64,000 nt of DNA from the NCBI GenBank assembly GCA_009760855.2, contig WPIO01000079.1:1439501-1503500 (forward strand), in the 5' to 3' direction. Both the position numbers and the translations under genes were made by a program. Below the pieces are notes generated by a model, which was given only the letters and a program-made list of their open reading frames with translations, made no database searches and was not told where the DNA came from. This stretch comes from Cristatella mucedo (taxonomy: Eukaryota; Bryozoa; Phylactolaemata; Cristatellidae). Below are positions 56,960-64,000 of the stretch, piece by piece (the first letter of the stretch is position 1; the number at the start of each line of letters is the position of its first letter).

Positions 56960-58345
56960 TTGAGCGTCTCTGCTTGTTTTACTCGATCTTTCTGAAGCTT
57001 TTGATACCATCGATCACAAAGTTCTTCAAGAGCACCTCTCATCTCGCCTGGGCATCACTGGCACTGCTCTGCCGTGGTTCAGGTCCTATCTCAGCTGGAG
57101 ACTCGAGAGTATTGACGTTAATGGACAAAGATCATCTGAAGTACCTCTGAAATATGGAGTACCTCAGGGCTCCGTGCTAGTTCAGCTTCTTTTCACGGTT
57201 TATACTCTTCCTCTTGCTGATGTGATTGCCAAGCACAATCTAGGCTTTTACTTCTATAAGGCGGACACTCAGTTGCACCTTTGCATTGATCCCTCCCAGC
57301 CTTCGAGCACCTCAAATTCTTTCAATTCACTTGCTGCATGTATTGATGACATCCGCACATGGATGGTAGCAAATTTTCTAAAACTGAACGAGGATAAAAC
57401 TAACTTGCTAGTTATTGGCAAACCCAGTGTGATTCACAAATTAGAAAGGCTGACAATCAAAATTGGTTCTGCCAGCATATCTCCAGCTGAATCATCTCGG
57501 AATCTAGGTGTCATGTTCCAAAGCAACCTGGCGTTAGACGGCCACATCAGCTCCACAGTCAACTTTACCTATTTTCAGCTTCACAACATTGCTAAAATTT
57601 GGGCTTGTTTAGATAAGGATACCAAATCCAAGTTAGATCATGCATTTGCGGCATCCGGTCATGACTTCAGCAACTCATTGCTTACTGGCCTAGCGGCATG
57701 TGCGATCAGGCGATTGCAGCTGGTGCAAAACTTTACAGCTAGGCTTGTCAGTCGTGAGCATTGCAGTTAAAACATTACTCCAATTCTTACCGACCTGCAC
57801 TGGCTACCAGTCAAAAAACGGGTTGACGTCAATGTTTTATCACTCACTTTTAGGTCACTTTATTCTTTGGCACCAGCCTATCTCTCGGATATACTCCCCC
57901 ATCAGGCCAAGCATCGTACCACCCGCTTTTCGGAATCCGATAGTTTACAAATAATCTCGTACAAACCTCAAATCCTTTGGAGACCTAGCATTTAGTTCGT
58001 ATGCTCCCAAAGCCTGGAACTCCCTCCCGACCTGCATCAGAACATCCCCTGACTTGACTACATTTAAAAAGAACTCAAAATCACACCTATTTAGGACAGC
58101 ATCTAGTGGGTCCCTTTGATTCGTCCTTCATGTGCTTATGCGTGCTGACACAGTGCATGCTTCCACTAACCACATTTGCATACCGACCCTGTGCATGTCA
58201 CCCCTAACAATGTTATTTATTTTGTTTGTTTATCAAGCACTCACCATTCAATTGCATTTTACTTTGCAGCAAATGTAAAGCGCCAGAGAGAGTTTGAGTT
58301 CTCTGAGGGCGCTTAATCAAGAGCATTTTAATTATTATTATCATT
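56960..58345 (+). mobile_element. L2A LINE: longest RT-containing copy
   Basis: It begins in the RT palm (LLDLSEAFDTIDHKVLQEHL, about 56970) and runs through PQGSVLV, FYFYKADTQLHLC (YADD box altered to YKAD, about 57255), IRTWMVANFLKLNEDK, NLGVMFQSNLAL and the [19 protein letters not shown] block. It reaches a stop at about 57768, then continues frameshifted to the C terminus, 3' UTR, stem-loop (58280-58315) and short AT tail. The catalytic change and stops make it inactive. EN is absent. Confidence 0.92.
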
Positions 58346-58474
58346 ATAAATTACTTCCTTACTCAGGGTCCTATACAGACCACATTTAAAGTTCCAAAAA
58401 GGAGTTACGTATCTAATCAATCTTAGAAATACAAGGACCAAAAATATAAAATAGCCTGCTGGCCCCTGAAGAGT

Positions 58475-58608
<134 letters not shown>

Positions 58609-58609
58609 T

Positions 58610-59830
58610 TTACTCCAAAAAATGTCAGATTATTGATGCATTACCCACCGAATACGAAATAGAAGGCGTGCATTTTAGGTTATATTTTCACGAAATGTAC
58701 CAAACCTGACGTAGGCAACACAGGCGTGTTGCTTTGTCCTTGCATTTAAAGCGTAAGGCTTAAAGTGGTCGTACTTAAAGCTGGTATTTTTCTATAGGGC
58801 TAAACTGTAAAGAGTAAAAGTAAAGATCAGTTGATTGACGAGTTAAATTAGAAGGTCGGGAATATTTTTTCCGCCACTTATTTGAATAAATTGTAGTTCA
58901 TTACATTAGATTGTTGTTTACTTAAAAAAGTAGTATTAAAATCAAGGTGCACGAACATTTTCCTTGACCTTTTAAGGCTAACAAAAGGGCCCTATGGGTC
59001 GCACCTATATCTTGTAGCAGGCAACAAGGAATTTCTTTATTCTCTATTACAACATCCTAATTGAATTGTAAAGCTTCAGATTTACATATCTAAGGTGACT
59101 CATTTGCATCCACCCTGCCTTGGAGAGCTAAACGAAATCAAAAGGAATGAAATTCGCTGACAATGCAGTCAAGACTAGGGGTGTGGGGGTGGTGTGCAGG
59201 AGCTTCTTGGAGAATGTACTTTGATGCAGCCATAGAGCTAACAATTATTGCGGTAATAGCCAAACGCAATTTATGTAAAAAGTAAGCTAATAGTTACGAA
59301 CTGGTTGAGGCTTGATTTGCATATCTTTTGCTTACAGCCGTGTCATTGCTTTCAATTCTTCGTGCCTCCGAGATTGTCAAATGAGCTAAATTCCTCGGCA
59401 CGTGAATATTTCACGCCTGCATTGACCGAAAAGTTCCCAATATTATGACGATAAAACTCACCTACAGCTTACACACGCATCAGGCATTACTGAAAAAGTT
59501 AATATTCTTATCCGTCTTAAAATCACAGCAAAACATCTTTTTTTGCTTCTGCTTGAGTCCGAAGTTCAAGTTTGAAAGTTACATTTACTATTCGATCGTT
59601 TGAGATCGACAATAATGAAGGCCGATATTCAGCTAATGAACGTAAGGTAGGATTATAGTAAATTCGGAGATACTAGTAAAGGATCTTCACATTAAAGTCG
59701 GTGGAGGCAGTTGTGGCATTTCTTTAACTACTTTATTACCTAACAATTTCAGGTCTTACTATCACTTTAATACTTTCTCGACTTTATTCAAAACATTGAA
59801 GCAAATATTTTCCGTCTTATATAATACTAC
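58610..59830. other. No gene seen; AT-rich sequence
   Basis: No frame of 60 codons or more and no recognised repeat. Confidence 0.4.
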
Positions 59831-59834
59831 TAGG

Positions 59835-60360
59835 TTTTGTCGCTCACTTTTAGGTCCCTTCATTCTATGGCTGCAGCCTATCTTTTAGATATACTACCCC
59901 ATCAGGCCAAGCGTCGTACCACCCACTTTTCGGAATCCAACAGTCTAGAAATACCTCGTACAAACCTTAAATCCTTTGGAGACCGTGCATTTAGTTCGCA
60001 TGCTCCCACAGCCTGGAAATCCCTCCCGACCTGCGTCAGAATATCCCCCGACCTGACCACATTTAAAAGGAACCTAAAAACACACCTATTTAGGACAGCA
60101 TTTTGCGGGTCCCTGTGATTCGTCCTTGATGTGCTTATGCGTGCTGACACTGTGCATGCTGCCACTAACCACATTCGCATGCTGACCCTGTGCATGTCAC
60201 CCCTAACCATTTTATTCATTTTGTTTGTTTTTCAAGCATGATTTTACTTACCATTTAATTGCATTTCACTTTGCAGCAAATGTAAAGCGCCTAGAGAGAG
60301 ATTAAGTTCTCTGAGGGCGCTTTATCAAGTACATTATTATTATTATTATTACTATTACTG
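59835..60360 (+). mobile_element. L2A LINE 3' portion, well preserved
   Basis: The open frame 59837-60118 encodes the last 93 residues of the RT protein ([34 protein letters not shown]). A full 3' UTR, stem-loop (GCGCCTAGAGAGAGATTAAG ... CTCTGAGGGCGC) and ATT repeats (60333-60352) follow. It is the clearest example of the family 3' end. Confidence 0.93.
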
Positions 60361-61035
60361 CGGCATAGAACTGCAATTCATTTTAATTTATAGTCTCAGC
60401 ACCCAGCTGGATATTGTTTTAAAGTGTTGATCCATAAATTAGTTTTCCCTCTTTATCCCTTTCTTCTAATTCACTTGATTTTGTTTTAGCCTATCCATCT
60501 AAGGTAATAAACCAGCTTCGGTAAGTTTTTGAGTGTGTCTCCTTGAATCTGATGGACGGAGCACCTTCAAAAAAAGTGAAGCAAAATTAAGATATTTTCT
60601 GATACTTTTACTTTCTTTTAACTTGCCACTCTGTGATATAAAACGCATTTGATCAGTTTTAGAACGGTGTAATTTTCGCATTTGGGTAGGGCAACTAAAT
60701 ATTGGTTAAGGCATTTTAAACATGCTGCCAGAACATGTATCATTGATATCGCTTTTTTAAAATTGCACTTGTTCTGCGATCAAACGATAAAAGAATGGCT
60801 TGAGGCAAATCTGAGGGTTGGCCCGCAAATAAAAATATGAATGGGTATCGTAAACGGTAAAATTGATCTATTCTACCACTTCTCATCGATCCGAACTAGC
60901 TCCCTGCTGACCTGTTGTCTACCTGTTGTCTATGTAATAATAATGTACGCCAAACTCAGTGCTGTGTCCGCTTTTTTGCATAATCTCAACTCTCCCTCTT
61001 TTTTATGGGATTGCTAATCAAAGTATATCCTTTAA
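60361..61035. other. No gene seen; AT-rich sequence
   Basis: No motif or repeat recognised. Confidence 0.35.
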
Positions 61036-61037
61036 CG

Positions 61038-61490
61038 TTTAGGCAGATGACACACAAATGTGCCTGTGCTTGGATTCGTCACACCACTCCAGCGCGTTCA
61101 AATCTCGCAACTCCGATGCTGCATATATTTCTGGCACACGCACTTGGATGGCAGCAAACCTTCTCAAAGCTAGTAGGGGGTCAAACCGGCTCAATTGGTA
61201 CATTCGAACAAAATTTGCTGCAGACATTTTAAAGCCAAATGCTAAAAATCAGCTCTGCCAGCAAATCTTCTTCAGATTATTTACAAAATTTATATTTTCC
61301 TTGCAGCCACTAACCAGACTTGCATGCTGACCCTTTGCATGTCACCCTAACCGTGTTGTCCTTGTTTATTGAGAATACTACGACTAATTACTCGATCGTG
61401 CTTCCTTTGCAGCAAATTTGAAGTGCCGAAACAAAGATTGATTTCTCTGATAGCGCTATATTAAGTGTTTTTTAACTATTCTTATGATTA
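61038..61490 (+). mobile_element. Diverged, internally deleted L2A LINE
   Basis: ADDTQMCLCLDSSHHSSAF with ISGTRTWMAANLLKA (just after the RT catalytic box) is followed at about 61310 by 3' UTR sequence (CTAACCAGACTTGCATGCTG) and a decayed stem-loop at 61430-61465. The RT C terminus is deleted between them. Confidence 0.75.
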
Positions 61491-61559
61491 TTAGGGTCCA
61501 GTTGTAGAGCGATCCTTTACTAAATGAACACTACAGCTCTCCTTTGCAATCTGACAGTT

Positions 61560-62040
61560 TTCAGCTGCCTAACATTGCCAATATACAGGCCTGCTTTTAC
61601 TAGGATAGCCTATCCAAAATGGTCCATGATTTTATTTTTATCCCATCTGACCTTTAGTTAACCAGTGCTAGCTGGTATATCAGCTTTTGCAATCAAGCAC
61701 TTACAGCTGGTTTAGAAATTTTTAACTAAGATTTATTCGCACCTTACTTTTACCACATCACATCACTTCTAGGCGACCTGCACGAGCTCCCAATTAAGCA
61801 GCCTATTGACTTGGTGGTTTTCTCTTTCACTTCTCCCATCCCATTGTCTGTCTTAAGCTTACCTATCGGAACTGTTCCCCAACAAGGCTTAGCATCTTAC
61901 TAGCCGATTGTCTTAGATGAATAGCATATCTTTGCATAGAGCCAACGACAAATAATTTGGAAATTTAATGCCTTAGATTCGTATGCTACCAAAAGCCGGG
62001 ACTAGCCTTCAAACGATGGCAGGGCATTCACTTACTTTAA
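61560..62040 (+). mobile_element. Strongly decayed L2A LINE (RT C-terminal part)
   Basis: TTTTCAGCTGCCTAACATTG (the family FQLHNIA codons), GGCGACCTGCACGAGCTCCC (DLHWLP region) and GTATGCTACCAAAAGCCGGG (SYAPKAW region) occur in the right order with many changes. Confidence 0.65.
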
Positions 62041-63535
62041 TTTTTTTTTAAAGAAGGTGTAATCCGCTGATTTCTACTGCATTTGACGGCTTTTCGTGAC
62101 CTTTCCGTCGCTTATTTATGCAACCTGAAACTGTGTAAGTTACCCATAGCTATTTTTAAATTATGCCATTGGGCTTGTTACATCGAATAATATTTGTGTT
62201 TCAGCTAGCCATTTGATCATGATTCTCGTAGAGAATCTGTGAAGTGCCAATAAATATATTAAGCTTTCATTTGAATGCTTTAAAAATGAGTCTTTATCAA
62301 TGTCATTGTCCTCGTTATCATTAATACGTTCACGTAAAGAAAATAGAAGCACACCATCACTTAAACATGCCTAAAATATTGCTGTGGTTGCTTATTAACC
62401 CTACACCTGCCTTGAGCATACAAATCTATCCTTTGCATCGGTTGACTCGCATTACGCATTCCCTAGGTAACACAAAGACATTTTAAGAAGATCTTCGTGT
62501 AAATTAATTCCCGCCTCATTCACTTAGCAAAGTGAGCTGAAAATTGGGTTACCATATATGTGAGCACGATGTCTGCCTATTTTGGTTTCATGATACGACA
62601 TCGACTGCTACCGTAGTGTTTGCACAAAGTTCTGAAGTTAAAGACACAAAGCTACACGAAGATGATGTGGTGATAGTAATAGTTATGTTCAGATAGACTC
62701 AGTAAATGGTTTCGAAGCTGAAGAAAGCAAGCCGTGATTGAATAACAATGCATGGTCTATCAGTGTCGGCACAAGCTGACCAAAAATTGCTTTTATCACT
62801 TTTTATGTCACGGCTCAGATGTCAGAAACTTAAATGTTAAAATTGACCATTAATTTTGAAATGTTAAACTCTGACTCTGAAAAACTTACAAGTACTTTTC
62901 CAGTTTTATTACCTGGATTTTTAAGTTTAATCAGCACCTTATTATGAAGAGCTATTCCACCAACCTTGACATTTCCTAGACTAAACTTAATGTGTCTACT
63001 CCTTCTGCAGTCAGTTACAAGCTTAAGCTAATGCTTCTTAATAATTTCAATGAGAATATTCCATAAAATGGGCTGTCAGTAGATTCGACTTCCGAAAATA
63101 GTGTGACTAAAATATTCTTTAAAGAATAAATTTCCGCTCCCAGGGTGGCATTGCTCTTAATTAGTGTTTAAAGTCATAAAACTATTTGATATTGTCACTG
63201 GCAAGTGCTGTAACCTATAAATAGCCCTTTAATCGGCTATACATTTTGATCTCTTCAAAACATCTTAATACAATAGAATAATATGATGAACTTGCATGCT
63301 TTAGATCCACGACTCCTTAATCGGACAGGCGTCACCCATTCCAGCTCTGACCTAAAATTCTGTGAAAAGAATTTACAATCCTCTCACTCTGTGGCGCCAT
63401 AACTTCTTTAATTTATTTATGAAGAAGCTCCAAACACTTTAAAGATTACCGCTTGCTAACTATCAAGGTCCAAAAAGCATTTCACGGCCACAATGCTGAC
63501 CTATATTCGCATTCCGGACCGTAACTTGTAAATCA
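62041..63535. other. No gene seen; AT-rich sequence
   Basis: No frame above 63 codons and no recognised repeat. Confidence 0.4.
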
Positions 63536-63539
63536 TAGC

Positions 63540-63615
63540 AGTAGCACACTTGATAAATCCCTCTTAGAGAACTCAAGCTCTTTCTAGGCACTTTAGATTT
63601 GCTGCAAAGGGCCAA
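63540..63615 (-). mobile_element. L2A LINE 3' tail
   Basis: CACTTGATAAATCCCTCTTA, GAGAACTCAAGCTCTTTCTA and GGCACTTTAGATTTGCTGCA match the family stem-loop and terminal 3' UTR on the minus strand. Confidence 0.75.
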
Positions 63616-64000
63616 ATCCTCGACCAGCTGATGGCTTGAATGCCACTAACCTCAAATGCTAGACTGGTTACTCCTTTTAATTGGAGTCATGAAGTGCAAG
63701 CTGCCTAACTACGATCTGCTGACATGTAGCACATGTTTGACAGTCAATTTGAATAGGAAGGATGCATTGAAAAAAAATGAGAACATCCATTGGTAATAGC
63801 ACTGTTACGTGTCTTTTCGTGAGTGATTGTTTTTTGCGTCCGTCAGCGTACAAGGCAAAGTAAAACTTCCCTGCAGAAGTGACTGAGTTAATGATAGATT
63901 AAATTGCTCGCCAACTGCTTTAAGCCTCGGTGTGATCTTGCGAAATGTTGCAACTATTTCCAGTTTTCGAAGCGCCAAGAGTGAAAACCAACTATAATCC
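63616..64000. other. No gene seen
   Basis: Unassigned sequence to the end of the window. Confidence 0.35.

Overview
The window reads as nuclear DNA of an invertebrate animal. It has spliced GT-AG introns, CpG-rich gene starts, AATAAA poly(A) signals, tRNA-derived SINEs, L2-like LINEs, LTR-type, hAT and viral-type elements, and long microsatellites. There is no operon structure, no bacterial ribosome-binding site and no CRISPR array. The phylum cannot be fixed from the sequence. A plant/fungal-type (ascorbate-peroxidase-like) haem peroxidase gene and a hAT element resembling the SPIN/OposCharlie group would be informative if confirmed by search.

Only two genes look like intact host genes. (1) At 11142-12263, minus strand, is a single-exon secreted haem peroxidase of the non-animal superfamily. 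It has a signal peptide, distal Arg/His, proximal His, a CpG-rich promoter with a CRE site, and a poly(A) signal. (2) At 39302-41663, plus strand, is a three-exon homeobox gene that simple ORF calling misses. A glycine-rich exon 1 contains two pure GGC tracts. It is joined in phase to a homeodomain exon, which ends at the classical intron site before helix 3. The third exon supplies the WFRNRR recognition helix. AATAAA follows at 42078.

Most of the rest is mobile DNA in layers. Family L2A (L2/CR1-like LINE) has more than 20 fragments, all broken, and most that keep their 3' end finish in a stem-loop followed by ATT repeats. A second family, L2B, has a different 3' end with an ATTACA-type tail. 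tRNA-derived SINEs occur on both strands. A long LTR-like repeat with a gag-like region recurs at about 3.8-5.8, 19.5-22.1, 24.5-25.6, 27.5-29.0 and 32.6-33.6 kb. A CCHC/retropepsin remnant lies at 9.0-9.3 kb and an R2-like endonuclease remnant at 43.6-44.1 kb.

The most unusual accessory region is 29.1-38.3 kb. It holds two broken copies of an AT-rich viral-type element with a DDE integrase core, a fibre-like protein carrying DAVNK/NLADP-type repeats and an unrecognised 110-aa ORF. Each copy carries different LINE insertions, so each gives the empty site for the other. The copies resemble Polinton/Maverick or adintovirus relatives, but no capsid or polymerase gene was recognised.

All family assignments come from reading motifs by eye. 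No database search was possible.
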